Positions 9,110 to 18,691 of a DNA stretch of 64,000 bases are shown here, piece by piece. Where the stretch lies: contig NZ_JAOBPO010000001.1 in assembly GCF_025574485.1 (NCBI RefSeq), positions 69,501-133,500 of the forward strand, in the 5' to 3' direction. Position 1 is the stretch's first letter. Every line of letters starts with the position of its first letter. Source of the stretch: Kordiimonas aquimaris (lineage in GTDB: Bacteria > Pseudomonadota > Alphaproteobacteria > Sphingomonadales > Kordiimonadaceae). The translations under genes were made by a program, and so were the position numbers. The notes beneath the pieces were generated by a model, which did not search any database, had not been told where the DNA came from, and saw only the letters and a program-made list of their open reading frames with translations.

Positions 9110-9514
9110 ATGCTTAAGAAAATTGCCCTCACACTATTTGCCATCGCATCATTCAGCGCAGCATCTTTCACAGCGCAGGCAGCGCCCGCAGACAGTACAA
9201 CAACCATTGTCAAAAGCGGCAGCTTTGAAGGCCGGAATAACCACATAACAACCGGCGACATTTCCATCGTGAAAACAGATGCCGGCTATATAGTTGTTTT
9301 GGAAGGAAACTTCTCATTGGACGGCGCCCCTGCCCCAACACTTGGCTTTGGCAAAGGCGGCTTTGATGAAAAAACAGAATTCACCAAACTAGCATCAACA
9401 ACAGGCCTGCAAGTTTACGCAATCCCAGCGAATATTAACCCGTCACAGTTCAGCGAATTTTATGTGTGGTGTTCAGATTTCAACGTAGCACTCGGCGTTG
9501 CAACATTGAAATAA
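9110..9514 (+). CDS. Exported DM13 domain protein
   Basis: A 134-residue protein: signal peptide 'MLKKIALTLFAIASFSAASF' ending in AQA (about residue 24), then a single DM13 domain ending in the diagnostic 'YVWCSDFNVALGVA' near residues 118-131, whose Cys is the conserved redox-type cysteine of DM13. The family has been proposed to act in electron transfer or hydroxylation outside the cell; that role is predicted, not proven. The ATG at 9110 follows AAGGA; earlier in-frame codons would put a non-secretory extension in front of the signal peptide. It is the first gene downstream of the TetR operators and is followed by a strong hairpin. Confidence 0.83.
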   Translation: MLKKIALTLFAIASFSAASFTAQAAPADSTTTIVKSGSFEGRNNHITTGDISIVKTDAGYIVVLEGNFSLDGAPAPTLGFGKGGFDEKTEFTKLASTTGLQVYAIPANINPSQFSEFYVWCSDFNVALGVATLK

Positions 9515-9521
9515 TTCCCGC

Positions 9522-9557
9522 AAAAGCATCACCCACATTGCAGTGGGTGGTGCTTTT
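9522..9557 (+). terminator. Strong hairpin terminator between DM13 and the small membrane protein
   Basis: A 15-bp stem (9522-9536 with 9543-9557, one G-T wobble) with a six-base loop and a 3' TTTTCCT tail, 7 bases after the DM13 stop. It should attenuate or end the DM13 transcript; the next start at 9582 is only 24 bases farther on, so some read-through is likely if the two are co-expressed. Confidence 0.82.
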
Positions 9558-9581
9558 CCTATTACTGTCAGGAGAAGAGAC

Positions 9582-9965
9582 ATGAAATTTTTATCCATTA
9601 AAGCCCACAGTTTTATCGATTATGCGACCGCACTTGCCCTTATTATCGCGCCGTTTCTGATTGTTCCCATTGGAACACCCTTGATCGCGGTTTGGTTTTC
9701 AGTCGTGGCTGGCGTTGGGCTGATTGCATACAGTGTAATTACAGATTACGCAGCAAGTATAAGGCGTTCAATTCCTTTCAAAGTTCATCTTGTTATAGAC
9801 TTTATTGCTGGCATCGCATTTATAGCTGCACCTTTTGTCTTCGGGTTTGAAGGCATTACACAAGCATACTATTTGATTATGGGTGTCGCCGTAATTCTTG
9901 TCGTGTTGGTCACGCAGAATAATGATGACCAGCAGCCAGAAGAAGCAAATGCTGAGAGCGAATAG
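9582..9965 (+). CDS. Small membrane protein (SPW-repeat-like)
   Basis: A 127-residue protein with four hydrophobic helices in two similar halves ('HSFIDYATALALIIAPFL' at about 8-25 and 'HLVIDFIAGIAFIAAPFV' at about 68-85), each a His-x-x-x-Asp start followed by an APF turn. This internal duplication resembles SPW-repeat/DoxX-sized membrane proteins of unknown function. The C-terminus is acidic and rich in Gln/Asn/Glu. The ATG at 9582 follows GGAGAAGAG. It lies in the TetR-controlled divergent unit behind the DM13 gene. Confidence 0.7.
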   Translation: MKFLSIKAHSFIDYATALALIIAPFLIVPIGTPLIAVWFSVVAGVGLIAYSVITDYAASIRRSIPFKVHLVIDFIAGIAFIAAPFVFGFEGITQAYYLIMGVAVILVVLVTQNNDDQQPEEANAESE

Positions 9966-10079
9966 CTTCTGTTGAGAGTTTCAGCAATTCACGACACAGG
10001 GTGGTGAGTTTGCGACAAAGTAAGTATCAGCGCGCAACTTCCTTCCATAGAGTTTTACAAGAAAACTGGGAGGAAGTTT

Positions 10080-11552
10080 ATGAAAAAGTTTGTATCAACG
10101 GCCCTTACAGGGGTTTGCGCATTAGCTCTGCTGGTTAGCAGCGCGGTTGGCGCCCAAATCAACGATGTCGCCGATAAGATTGCCCACGCTTATTCTGTGG
10201 ATGGCATGGATGCAGTCAATTCAATTTCTGTTAAAATGGAAGTTAGTGTTGGGTCATTAGGTCAAAACAGAACGCCGACGTTGGGTGAATTCCATAACAT
10301 GCGCATATGGGCGGATATGGACTTTAGTGGTGAACGTTTCTCGTTAGAATACTTCAATGATTTTTACCGATCACTGCATCACTTTCGGTTCCTGGAAGTT
10401 GATGGGAAATCTCATGCGATAGTGTATCAGAGCCGTGCCTTGTTGCCAGGGGCGAGCGGTGCTGGTAGCCGGATGGGAGAACTGCTGCCGATTGTACGCA
10501 CTTCTGATTTCCTACTTGCCTACATGATTTCCAAAACCCCGGAAAAAATGGAATACCTTGCTGACGAGCAGTTTATGGGACGCGTGCTCAGCAAATACAA
10601 ATTCACCCTGGAAGGAGAACGAGTATTGTATCCTTCTATCGACCCTGAAACAGGGTTGATTGCTAAAGTGGCAATGACGGATGCATCAACTGATACTTTC
10701 TATCAATTCCGCGATCACGCGAACAAAGGCGGCCTGCGGTTTGCCCGTCAGGTCGACCTCTACAACAATGGTCGATTGGTGAGTTATCGACGCTATACAG
10801 ACGTAGCCGTCAATGATGTTTCAGCGGAGAATTTTGAGTTGGAAAACAGTTTGAGACAAATGCCGGGTAACATCGATCGGGCGGCATGGCACACAGATGA
10901 GGTTTTGCCGGGTGTATACCATATCGGTGAAGGTAGTACCTACAGCACCTTCGTTGATACAGGTGAATACCTGATTGGCGTAGGAGCTCTGCAGCGTCTT
11001 GGTAGCAGACTGGATTATTTCCGTGAGCAAATGGGCAACCAAAAACCGTTGAAATACATGGTTGCGTCACATCATCACTTTGACCACATATCAGGCATCA
11101 AAGATCTTTTAGACACCGATGTTAAGTTCATAATTACGCCAAATACAGAGCAACTGCTGTCAGAGCATGTGAGTCCAGACTTCGGCGAAGATCGTTATGA
11201 AGTGGTTTCCTCTATGCGTGAACTTGGAGAAGGACCAAACAAAGTTATCCTTAACTTGTTGAGTACTGTGGACGTATCTGAGGTTTTGCTTTTCCAGATA
11301 CCTGATAAAAAGGCGTTTGTAGCGGCTGACCATTACCGTGCCCCTTACCCGACAAGTCAAATGCGGGCAGCAACCCGTGCAGGTGTTTCTTTAAAAAATG
11401 AAATCACTAAACTAGGGTTGGATTTCGATTATGTAATTAATCTGCATGATCCTGGTAAATGGACATGGGAAGCTTTTGAAGAATCCTTTACCCGTTTCAA
11501 TGAAGAAAAGTGCCCTCTTAACCGACCAATTTGTCGTACACCTGTGGAATAG
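10080..11552 (+). CDS. Secreted metallo-beta-lactamase-fold hydrolase
   Basis: A 490-residue protein with a signal peptide (cleavage after 'AVGA', about residue 25), an N-terminal region of about 270 residues without an assignable domain, and a metallo-beta-lactamase-fold domain. The domain holds the metal motif HHHFDH at residues 331-336 (HxHxDH) and a later 'AADH' near 417 as a candidate further ligand. MBL-fold enzymes hydrolyse esters, thioesters, lactams or lactones; the substrate here is unknown. The GGAGG ribosome site is three to four bases from the ATG. It heads an operon with a LytS-type kinase and a LytTR regulator, so its level may be tied to an extracellular signal it processes or reports. 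Confidence 0.85.
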   Translation: MKKFVSTALTGVCALALLVSSAVGAQINDVADKIAHAYSVDGMDAVNSISVKMEVSVGSLGQNRTPTLGEFHNMRIWADMDFSGERFSLEYFNDFYRSLHHFRFLEVDGKSHAIVYQSRALLPGASGAGSRMGELLPIVRTSDFLLAYMISKTPEKMEYLADEQFMGRVLSKYKFTLEGERVLYPSIDPETGLIAKVAMTDASTDTFYQFRDHANKGGLRFARQVDLYNNGRLVSYRRYTDVAVNDVSAENFELENSLRQMPGNIDRAAWHTDEVLPGVYHIGEGSTYSTFVDTGEYLIGVGALQRLGSRLDYFREQMGNQKPLKYMVASHHHFDHISGIKDLLDTDVKFIITPNTEQLLSEHVSPDFGEDRYEVVSSMRELGEGPNKVILNLLSTVDVSEVLLFQIPDKKAFVAADHYRAPYPTSQMRAATRAGVSLKNEITKLGLDFDYVINLHDPGKWTWEAFEESFTRFNEEKCPLNRPICRTPVE

Positions 11553-11560
11553 AAAAATCT

Positions 11561-12637
11561 GTGAATGAAGAATTTAAGCGGTTTCTGAGGTTTAATGCCG
11601 TTGCGTGGGTGCTATTTTACTGGCTTCTGCGCACGTCCCAAGGCGTTATTTTCGACAAGCCGCTTATTTATATGGTCGTGGACCTGTCTGACACCTGCGT
11701 CGGGTTTTTGCAGTGTCTGTTGCTGAGGCCGGCATTGGACAGGTTCATCGGCCAGAAGACAATACTGCGCGGCTTTACGGCATTCATCGCGATCGTGACC
11801 TCTGTTCTGTTTTTCAAGGCCGTACACGATCTGATATATCAACAGGTCTTCCCTCCGGAGGTGCCTTATTCTTTGGTTCAGTCTGTGACCACAGGCCTCT
11901 ATTTACCGGGATATATCTTTATCGTTTGGAGTATTTGCTATGCTGCCTGGCAAGCAGTTCGACAACAAGCTCGAAGCCAGGAAGAGGCGCTGCGAGCCAA
12001 GGCAAAAATCAGCGCACTGAACGCTGAACTAGTGCGCCGCCAGATGGTGCCACACTTTGTTTTCAATACGCTCAATCTATTGGTGGCCACAGCACTCAAA
12101 GAAAAGGCTTTTCACACCAAAGACCTGCTCGTAAAATTCTCGGAGCTTTTACGCTATGTTGCGGAACGCGGCGAAAGTGGCATTTCATCTCTGGGAAGAG
12201 AAATTAACTTTGCTCTGGACTATATGGATATACAGTCCTCCCGCTTTGGACACCGGGTCATTTTTCAGCACAACTTGGCACAACTCACAACGGAAGCGTT
12301 AAGTATGGAAGTGCCGGTGTTGCTCATCCAGCCACTCCTTGAAAACGTAATCCAGCATGCCGTCGAACAGTATAAAGAAACTATTGAAGTGCAGCTGCAG
12401 GCTGATCTGAAAGACAATGGATTTCGCCTACTCTTAACCAACACATTACCTGCTGGGTCCTATGAACCGAAGGAAGGAAGCAGTTTGGGTACAGGGCTCG
12501 CTGGTCTGAAAAGTCGACTGCTGGAGAATTTTGGTACACTAGCGCAAGTGCAAGTAAATGCAGCACCAGACCTTTTTTCTGTGTCGGTGTTTGTCCCCGG
12601 AGTGGATGATGGAGGCGTATACTTTGACACTGAGTAA
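11561..12637 (+). CDS. LytS/YehU-type membrane sensor histidine kinase
   Basis: About 358 residues: four hydrophobic segments in the first 150 residues, a short coiled linker, then a His_kinase (PF06580) domain with 'QMVPHFVFNTLN', whose His is the phospho-acceptor, and a degenerate HATPase with 'LLENVIQHAVEQ' and 'GTGLAGLKSRL'. The GTG at 11561 is preferred because it follows the upstream stop by eight bases; a TTG at 11531 would overlap the MBL gene by 22 bases. The C-terminus overlaps the response-regulator start. It is the sensor of the LytTR pair; there is no large periplasmic domain, so it may sense a membrane-embedded or small ligand. Confidence 0.88.
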   Translation: MNEEFKRFLRFNAVAWVLFYWLLRTSQGVIFDKPLIYMVVDLSDTCVGFLQCLLLRPALDRFIGQKTILRGFTAFIAIVTSVLFFKAVHDLIYQQVFPPEVPYSLVQSVTTGLYLPGYIFIVWSICYAAWQAVRQQARSQEEALRAKAKISALNAELVRRQMVPHFVFNTLNLLVATALKEKAFHTKDLLVKFSELLRYVAERGESGISSLGREINFALDYMDIQSSRFGHRVIFQHNLAQLTTEALSMEVPVLLIQPLLENVIQHAVEQYKETIEVQLQADLKDNGFRLLLTNTLPAGSYEPKEGSSLGTGLAGLKSRLLENFGTLAQVQVNAAPDLFSVSVFVPGVDDGGVYFDTE

Positions 12638-13325
12638 TCTGACAGTGCTTATATGCGATGATGAGGAAGCGGGTAGAGATGTGCTTTCTTATGAGCTTAA
12701 GCAAATCGGCGTTAAACGTGTGATAACGTGTGGCTCTGCAGATGAGGTTCTGGACCGTGTTCAAGAAGGCCTACCTGACCTGTTCTTTCTGGATATCCAG
12801 ATGCCCAGTATCAATGGGATAGAACTTGCGCGGCAACTGGCCAAGTATAAATGTCATGTCGTTTTTGTAACGGCCTATGTAGGTTTTGCCGCCGAATCTT
12901 ATGATGTGGACGCACTGGATTTTATTACAAAGCCCGTAACCAATCACAAGCTGATGCGTGCACTGGAGCGAAGCATAGAACGACGATGGGATCAACCTGA
13001 CAAGCCTATCAGTTATTTAGTTAAAATTCAGGAAGGACGCCATGTCCAGCTGCTTAGCAACACAGAAATTGGATGCTTTTTGGCGGAAGACAAATACGTA
13101 CGTGTGTGTGCCAATAATCGAGAACTGCTATGGCGACAAACGATTTCTGGATTACAGAAAATTTTGCAGCCTGATTTCATACGTGTTCATCGATCGGCTA
13201 TAGTGAACCGGAACAGCATTAGAAGAGCATCTCGAAGAGATGGTCGCCTTGAACTTACCTTGCATGATGGTAGAGTTTTACCTGTTGGAAAAACGTTCGA
13301 AAAAGATGTGCGTTCAGTTCTTTGA
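12609..13325 (+). CDS. LytTR-family response regulator
   Basis: About 238 residues: receiver domain with acidic pocket 'DDEE' at 17-20, phospho-Asp62 in 'FLDIQMP' and Lys in 'ITKPV', then a C-terminal LytTR DNA-binding domain with 'FIRVHRSAIVNRNSI'. Start choice is ambiguous: ATGs at 12606 and 12609 follow GGAG closely, and a TTG at 12624 has GGAGG eight bases upstream; all overlap the kinase gene, so expression is coupled. It pairs with the kinase just upstream and probably regulates its own operon, which includes the secreted MBL-fold gene. Confidence 0.9.
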   Translation: MEAYTLTLSNLTVLICDDEEAGRDVLSYELKQIGVKRVITCGSADEVLDRVQEGLPDLFFLDIQMPSINGIELARQLAKYKCHVVFVTAYVGFAAESYDVDALDFITKPVTNHKLMRALERSIERRWDQPDKPISYLVKIQEGRHVQLLSNTEIGCFLAEDKYVRVCANNRELLWRQTISGLQKILQPDFIRVHRSAIVNRNSIRRASRRDGRLELTLHDGRVLPVGKTFEKDVRSVL

Positions 13326-13331
13326 ACTCTA

Positions 13332-13406
13332 TGGTGCTGCCGGGGAGATTCGAACTCCCGACCTCCCCCTTACCAAGGGGGTGCTCTACCCCTGAGCCAC
13401 GGCAGC
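13332..13406 (-). tRNA. tRNA-Thr (anticodon GGT)
   Basis: On the minus strand a complete cloverleaf: acceptor GCTGCCG/CGGCAGC, D-arm GCTC..GAGC, anticodon stem CCCCC/GGGGG with loop TTGGTAA (anticodon GGT, Thr), T-arm GGGAG-TTCGAAT-CTCCC, discriminator A and encoded CCA (13332-13334). It reads convergently with the LytTR regulator gene, whose stop is six bases away. Confidence 0.97.
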
Positions 13407-13567
13407 ATACCAAAAGACTGTGCACCAACAGGTAACACGCCGCGCGTATTGCCACAGTGACCAGCTTGATGCAAGTCAAAACTGTGCTGTTCAGCCAGCA
13501 TACACAGTATGGTGCATGGTTATATTTTCACTTGAAATTTTGCTGCGATCAACGCATTTTCTCGTGC

Positions 13568-13714
13568 ATGACAAACAACAAAACACATATTGCCAACAAA
13601 GCAAAATCTGATGAAAAGCAGGCACGGCTTGCTGAAGCACTGCGTGCAAACTTGCGTCGTCGCAAAACGCAGGCAAAAGAACAAGCCGCTAGCGATAAAG
13701 ACAATAACGACTAG
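13568..13714 (+). CDS. Small conserved basic protein (48 aa)
   Basis: A 48-residue, highly charged protein, 'MTNNKTHIANKAKSDEKQAR' followed by the arginine-rich 'LRANLRRRKTQAKE' and an acidic tail. The LAEALRANLRRRK pattern is familiar from tiny hypothetical proteins found in many alphaproteobacterial genomes; no function is known. The ATG at 13568 is used because upstream residues look like random translation. No strong ribosome site was seen. The predicted structure would be one helix, possibly nucleic-acid or ribosome binding by charge alone. Confidence 0.6.
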   Translation: MTNNKTHIANKAKSDEKQARLAEALRANLRRRKTQAKEQAASDKDNND

Positions 13715-13759
13715 GTTTTATCGCAGACAAACGCACCAATGATCACTCCGGAGGCTGTC

Positions 13760-14800
13760 GTGAAAGCAATGCTATATGAAGCCTTTCAAGCTGCACCGCG
13801 TGTAACGAGCGTGCCCGACCCAACACCTGTTGCCGGCGGCGTGGTTATTAAAGTAATGGCTTCCGGCCTGTGCCGCAGTGACTGGCACGGATGGATAGGA
13901 CACGATCCTGATATTGAGTTACCGCACGTGCCAGGTCATGAACTGGCCGGCGTCATTGAAGCAGTTGGCAACGGGGTCACTCGCTGGAGTGTAGGTGACC
14001 GCGTAACGGTTCCGTTCGTTGGTGGATGCGGCACATGCGGGGAATGTACAGCAGGCCATCATCAAGTGTGTGACAACCAGTTTCAGCCCGGCTTTACCCA
14101 TTGGGGCTCGTTCGCTGAATATGTCGGTGTACATTATGCCGACATTAACCTTGTGCGCTTACCGGACAGTACGGCGTTCACAACAGCAGCCAGCCTTGGC
14201 TGCCGGTTTGTGACCTCTTTTCGCGCCGTCATTGATCAAGGCCGTGTTGCAAAAGATGAATGGGTAGCCGTGCACGGCTGCGGCGGTGTTGGTTTGTCTG
14301 CCATTATGATTGCAGCAGCAGCCGGTGCCCGTGTTGTGGCCATTGATGTCACAGACGACAAGCTGTTACTTGCACGGCAACTTGGTGCAGAAGTCACGGT
14401 TAACGCAATAACCTCACCGCAAGTGGCAGAAGCAATACGGGACCAAACGGCTGGCGGCGTACATGTGTCGCTGGATGCACTCGGTCACACGCAAACCTGC
14501 CTTAACTCAATTAACAGCCTGCGCAAACGTGGCCGCCATGTACAAATTGGCCTGATGACAGAAAACCATGCAACGCCGCCCATACCGATGGATAAAGTGA
14601 TTGCACATGAGCTGGAAATTCTGGGCAGCCACGGCATGCAGGCGCACAGATACGATGCAATGATGGAAATGATCACATCTGGTGCGCTGATGCCTGAATT
14701 GCTTGTCGGCGGCACGATCAGCCTTGAAGAGGCCGTGCCTGCCTTGATGAACATGGACAATGCGCCCACTCACGGCATCACTGTTATCAACCAATTTTAG
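13760..14800 (+). CDS. Zinc-dependent alcohol dehydrogenase (MDR family)
   Basis: A 346-residue medium-chain dehydrogenase. Catalytic zinc site: Cys in 'GLCRSDWHG' (about residue 37) and 'GHELAGVIE'. Structural zinc: four Cys in '[15 protein letters not shown]' near residues 92-106. Rossmann motif '[10 protein letters not shown]' lies near 174-183. The start is a GTG at 13760, five bases after GGAGG. Such enzymes oxidise alcohols or reduce aldehydes with NAD(P); the closest pattern is the 'zinc-dependent alcohol dehydrogenase' branch with unknown in vivo substrate. It stands alone between the small basic protein and dcd. Confidence 0.92.
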   Translation: MKAMLYEAFQAAPRVTSVPDPTPVAGGVVIKVMASGLCRSDWHGWIGHDPDIELPHVPGHELAGVIEAVGNGVTRWSVGDRVTVPFVGGCGTCGECTAGHHQVCDNQFQPGFTHWGSFAEYVGVHYADINLVRLPDSTAFTTAASLGCRFVTSFRAVIDQGRVAKDEWVAVHGCGGVGLSAIMIAAAAGARVVAIDVTDDKLLLARQLGAEVTVNAITSPQVAEAIRDQTAGGVHVSLDALGHTQTCLNSINSLRKRGRHVQIGLMTENHATPPIPMDKVIAHELEILGSHGMQAHRYDAMMEMITSGALMPELLVGGTISLEEAVPALMNMDNAPTHGITVINQF

Positions 14801-14927
14801 ATGGCCTTGTTGCCCATATAATTCATACACGAACCGCCATGTGCGAAACTGGCTTGTCTGATGCGCTCGCTTGTCCTACAAAACCGAACAGAGCATCACT
14901 GCATACATAAGAGTTTGGGAGAACACA

Positions 14928-15482
14928 GTGGCCATCATGTCTGATAAATGGATCCGCCAGCAATCACAGGATAACCACATGATCGAACCGTTCGTGGATG
15001 GTCAGGTTCGTGAAGGCAATATTTCTTACGGGTTATCATCATACGGGTATGATGCGCGCGTTGCCCCCGAGTTCAAAATTTTCACCAATGTGAACAGCGC
15101 GGTTGTAGACCCAAAGAATTTTTCCTCTGAAAGCTTTGTTGACCGTGACACAGACGTATGTGTAATCCCGCCTAACAGTTTTGCACTGGCACGTACTGTG
15201 GAATATTTTCGTGTACCGAAAGACGTACTTGTGATTTGCTTAGGTAAATCCACCTATGCACGCTGCGGTATCATTGTGAATGTAACACCCCTTGAGCCAG
15301 GGTGGGAAGGTCATGTGACGCTTGAGTTTTCAAACACAACACCACTGCCCGCCAAAGTATATGCCAATGAGGGTGCATGTCAGTTCCTGTTCTTGCAAGG
15401 CAACGAACCATGCGAAACGGCATACAGCGATCGCTCGGGCAAATACCAAGGACAGACAGGCGTTACCTTGCCCAAGCTATAA
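14928..15482 (+). CDS. dcd: dCTP deaminase
   Basis: A 184-residue enzyme that deaminates dCTP to dUTP for dTTP synthesis. It matches the alphaproteobacterial form: 'DKWIRQQ' start, '[10 protein letters not shown]', '[14 protein letters not shown]' carrying the catalytic-region Glu, '[10 protein letters not shown]' and a C-terminus ending 'GVTLPKL'. The GTG at 14928 is chosen because GGGAGA precedes it and it gives the usual M-A-I-x-x-DKWIR terminus; an ATG at 14937 is the alternative. It lies just ahead of murA. Confidence 0.95.
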   Translation: MAIMSDKWIRQQSQDNHMIEPFVDGQVREGNISYGLSSYGYDARVAPEFKIFTNVNSAVVDPKNFSSESFVDRDTDVCVIPPNSFALARTVEYFRVPKDVLVICLGKSTYARCGIIVNVTPLEPGWEGHVTLEFSNTTPLPAKVYANEGACQFLFLQGNEPCETAYSDRSGKYQGQTGVTLPKL

Positions 15483-15572
15483 GATGTCATTTTTGGCATA
15501 TAGCCATGTTTTCGCCGCCTTCCTATTGATAGTGGGACGCGATCAAACACATTACTCGATAGGTTAGGCAAA

Positions 15573-16853
15573 ATGGAAAAACTGGTTATCACAGGCGGCA
15601 ACCGTCTTGAAGGTACGGTGGAAATCAGCGGCGCGAAAAACGCGGCCTTACCCTTAATGTGTACAGCGCTGCTAACCGATGAGCCTGTAACACTCAACAA
15701 CCTACCACGTCTTGCCGACATAACCACTCTTAGTGATCTTCTCAATCATCTTGGCGTTGCCATCGCGATAGCTGGCGGCAAGGGCCTGATGATGCGCGGG
15801 CGTAGCCTGACATTTGATGCCTCCCACATCGCAGACACGGTCGCGCCGTACGATATTGTACGCAAAATGCGCGCATCTATCCTTGTACTGGGTCCACTGG
15901 TTGCCCGCATGGGAGAAGCCACAGTGTCATTGCCTGGCGGATGTGCCATTGGTAACAGACCAATTGACTTGCACCTGAAAGCGCTCGAAGCACTGGGTGC
16001 AGACATCGAAATTGAGGATGGATATGTGCGGGCAAGCGCACCAAACGGCCTTGTAGGCGGCGTGGTACGATTTCCGTTTGTATCTGTTGGTGCAACTGAA
16101 AACATATTGATGGCAGCCACACTCGCTAAAGGTACAACCACAATTGAAAACGCTGCGCGAGAGCCGGAAATTGCCGATCTTGCACTATGCCTCAGCAGCA
16201 TGGGTGCGCGCATCACGGGCGCTGGCACACACACCATCACTGTTGAAGGTGTTGAAGAATTATCAGGCACAACACATGCAGTAATGCCCGACCGCGTAGA
16301 GGCAGGTTCATACGCAATCGCGGCCCTTATGACCAAAGGCAATCTACTGCTCAAGAACGCGCGCGCAAACGATATGCAGGCTGCACTTGATGTTCTGAGT
16401 GAGGCTGGTGGCATCGTCGAAGTTGAAGATGACGGTGTTCGTGTGCGCTCCAACGGTCACGTCAGTGGTTTTAATATCGTAACTCAGCCCTTCCCTGCTT
16501 TCCCAACGGACATGCAGGCACAGTTCATGACTTTGGCGGCTGTTGCGGACGGCGCCAGCGTTATCACGGAAGCCATTTTTGAAAACCGTTTCATGCATGT
16601 GCCTGAGCTTTGTCGCCTCGGTGCTGACATCACGGTTACCGGGTCAAGTGCTACAGTTAGGGGCGTAAACGCTTTACGCGGCGCTCAAGTTATGGCCACG
16701 GACCTCAGAGCTAGTATGAGCCTTGCCCTCGCGGGGCTTGTGGCCGAAGGCCAGACAGTTATCAACCGCCTATATCACCTAGATCGCGGGTACGAGCACT
16801 TAGAAGAAAAGTTTCGCCGCGTGGGTGCCAACATTGAGCGTGTGAACGATTAA
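15573..16853 (+). CDS. murA: UDP-N-acetylglucosamine 1-carboxyvinyltransferase
   Basis: A 426-residue MurA, the first committed enzyme of peptidoglycan synthesis, transferring enolpyruvate from PEP to UDP-GlcNAc in the cytoplasm. It has the N-terminal '[11 protein letters not shown]', the catalytic cysteine in '[10 protein letters not shown]' near residue 118 (so the fosfomycin-sensitive Cys form), and the C-terminal '[13 protein letters not shown]'. Length is normal. It heads the conserved alphaproteobacterial block that continues beyond the inserted minus-strand pair with DUF2948, hisG and hisD. It converges with the DUF885 gene. Confidence 0.97.
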   Translation: MEKLVITGGNRLEGTVEISGAKNAALPLMCTALLTDEPVTLNNLPRLADITTLSDLLNHLGVAIAIAGGKGLMMRGRSLTFDASHIADTVAPYDIVRKMRASILVLGPLVARMGEATVSLPGGCAIGNRPIDLHLKALEALGADIEIEDGYVRASAPNGLVGGVVRFPFVSVGATENILMAATLAKGTTTIENAAREPEIADLALCLSSMGARITGAGTHTITVEGVEELSGTTHAVMPDRVEAGSYAIAALMTKGNLLLKNARANDMQAALDVLSEAGGIVEVEDDGVRVRSNGHVSGFNIVTQPFPAFPTDMQAQFMTLAAVADGASVITEAIFENRFMHVPELCRLGADITVTGSSATVRGVNALRGAQVMATDLRASMSLALAGLVAEGQTVINRLYHLDRGYEHLEEKFRRVGANIERVND

Positions 16854-16893
16854 GTAGTTGCATGCGTAATTAAATTACACAACCCTGAAGTCA

Positions 16894-18651
16894 CTAGTTA
16901 CTCACAGTCTTCTCTATATACGCGTCGATTTTATCTTCGAGTAAACTAAGCGGCAACGTACCATTTTCAAGTACGGCATCATGAAACATTCTTACATCAA
17001 ATGCCTGACCAAGTGCTTCTTCAGCACGCGCGCGAAGCTCAAGTATCTTCAGCTCGCCCATTTTATAAGCAAGTGCCTGTCCCGGCCATGATATATAGCG
17101 GTCAACCTCGGTGTTAATATTATGAACGGACAGTGCTGAGTTTTTCATAAAGAACGCAACAGCCTCGTCCCTGCTCCATCCCATTGCGTGAATGCCCGTG
17201 TCTACAACAAGCCGCCCTGCGCGCCACATTTCATAGCTCAAGCGACCAAAGTGTTCGTATGGCGTTTCATAGATACCCATCTCGATACCCAGTTTCTCGC
17301 TGTATAGTCCCCACCCTTCACCAAAGGCGTTCACATAGAGATTACGCCGAAAATCCGGAACGTTCTGAATTTCCTTCGCAAGCGCATTTTGTAGGTGGTG
17401 TCCAGGCACACCTTCATGCAATGCAAGTGCCGCCAGCGAATAAAGCGGACGCTTATCAAGCGCGTAAGTGTTGACCATAAACAGTCCGCCACGCTTACCG
17501 GGTATGGCACGCCAATATCTGCCTGTTGTGTAGTTTGGTGCAATTTCATCTGGCACGGCTCGCACGCCGTACGGTGTGCGCGGTAATTTATTAAAGAGAG
17601 CTGGCAGCTTTTCATCAATGCGTTTTGATATCCACGCCGCTTCTTTCAACAAATCTTTCGGTGTATCCGCATAAAACTGAGGATCTGTTCTTAAAAACTC
17701 CAAAAATGCCGAGAAATCACCTTTGAAACCAACCTCTTTAATGATTGCATTCATCTCATCAAGAATACGTTTAACCTCAGCCTTACCTAGCGCGTGTACT
17801 TGCTCAGGCGTAATATCAATGGTGGTATAAAACTTCACTCTGTCAGCGTAATAAGCCTCACCATTCGGCATCTTGATCGCACCAAGGGTTGAGCGCGCAG
17901 TTGTCATATAGGCTTGCTTGAAAAACTTGTTAAGTCTGCGGTATGCTGGCAGCACAATTTCGCCAACAACCTTCAGCGCTTTCATTCGCAATTGCTCTTT
18001 ATCGGCAGGTGCTATGCTGTCCGGCATTTGAGCGACAGGTTTATAAAAAGCACTATCCTTTGCATTCTTAACATCAGCATGTGCAGCAAAACTTGGGGCA
18101 ATTTTTGGCAAAATGTCGCGCGGCATGGAAAAGCCGTCATCTAATCCCTGCTGCATATTAGCAATCTGCTGATCGAAATAATTTCCAACTTTTTGCAAGC
18201 GTTCAATGTAGGCTTCGTAATTAGCAACAGAGGAAGTTGGCACTGTCTCAACAGAAGATGCCAGCGCAAGATGAAATCCTGAATCGGACAAAAAAGGAAT
18301 ACGCCAAGGCTTATACGCCGCACCTGCAATACGGGCGTCCAGCAAGTATGCGAAAATATCGTAATTAACCTGCTCGTCACCTCCCAGCGCACTGCGATCT
18401 ATTGCTCTAAGGCTTGCAAGAAACGCTCTGTCTTCAGCCAAAAATTGCGCATAAGCTGCAGGTGAGACATCTGGCAAACGGTGATCATACCCTTTGGCGC
18501 CAATGGCTGTGGCGTTTAAAGGGTTGCGCTCCAGCCGCGATGACCACTCTGCATCAAACAAAGCATGTAATTTTTCTGCTTCATCGGCAACAGAGACATT
18601 AATGAACGAAGCTGCAAACCAGATTACAAGCCCCAACACTATACGGTGCAT
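16894..18651 (-). CDS. DUF885 family exported metallopeptidase-like protein
   Basis: A 585-residue secreted protein with a signal peptide ('LGLVIWFAASFINVSVADE', residues about 5-23) and a DUF885 domain over almost its whole length. Near residue 412 it carries the family's zinc-peptidase-like motif 'LHEGVPGHHLQ' (HExxxHH). DUF885 proteins are predicted metallopeptidases, with dipeptidase activity reported for some members; the substrate here is not known. It lies 40 bases downstream of the halogenase on the same strand and probably shares its transcript. Its stop faces murA. Confidence 0.87.
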   Translation of the reverse strand: MHRIVLGLVIWFAASFINVSVADEAEKLHALFDAEWSSRLERNPLNATAIGAKGYDHRLPDVSPAAYAQFLAEDRAFLASLRAIDRSALGGDEQVNYDIFAYLLDARIAGAAYKPWRIPFLSDSGFHLALASSVETVPTSSVANYEAYIERLQKVGNYFDQQIANMQQGLDDGFSMPRDILPKIAPSFAAHADVKNAKDSAFYKPVAQMPDSIAPADKEQLRMKALKVVGEIVLPAYRRLNKFFKQAYMTTARSTLGAIKMPNGEAYYADRVKFYTTIDITPEQVHALGKAEVKRILDEMNAIIKEVGFKGDFSAFLEFLRTDPQFYADTPKDLLKEAAWISKRIDEKLPALFNKLPRTPYGVRAVPDEIAPNYTTGRYWRAIPGKRGGLFMVNTYALDKRPLYSLAALALHEGVPGHHLQNALAKEIQNVPDFRRNLYVNAFGEGWGLYSEKLGIEMGIYETPYEHFGRLSYEMWRAGRLVVDTGIHAMGWSRDEAVAFFMKNSALSVHNINTEVDRYISWPGQALAYKMGELKILELRARAEEALGQAFDVRMFHDAVLENGTLPLSLLEDKIDAYIEKTVSN

Positions 18652-18691
18652 GGCATTTCACCTTTCTTTTGCATTGCGGGCCCATATCAAC

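Noticed and set aside
15746-16453. 235-codon minus-strand frame inside murA
   Set aside because: Shadow of murA; residue composition is atypical and there is no ribosome site.
16862-16885. GTAATT-A-AATTAC palindrome between murA and the DUF885 gene
   Set aside because: Short AT-only symmetry without a T-run; not enough to call a terminator or operator.
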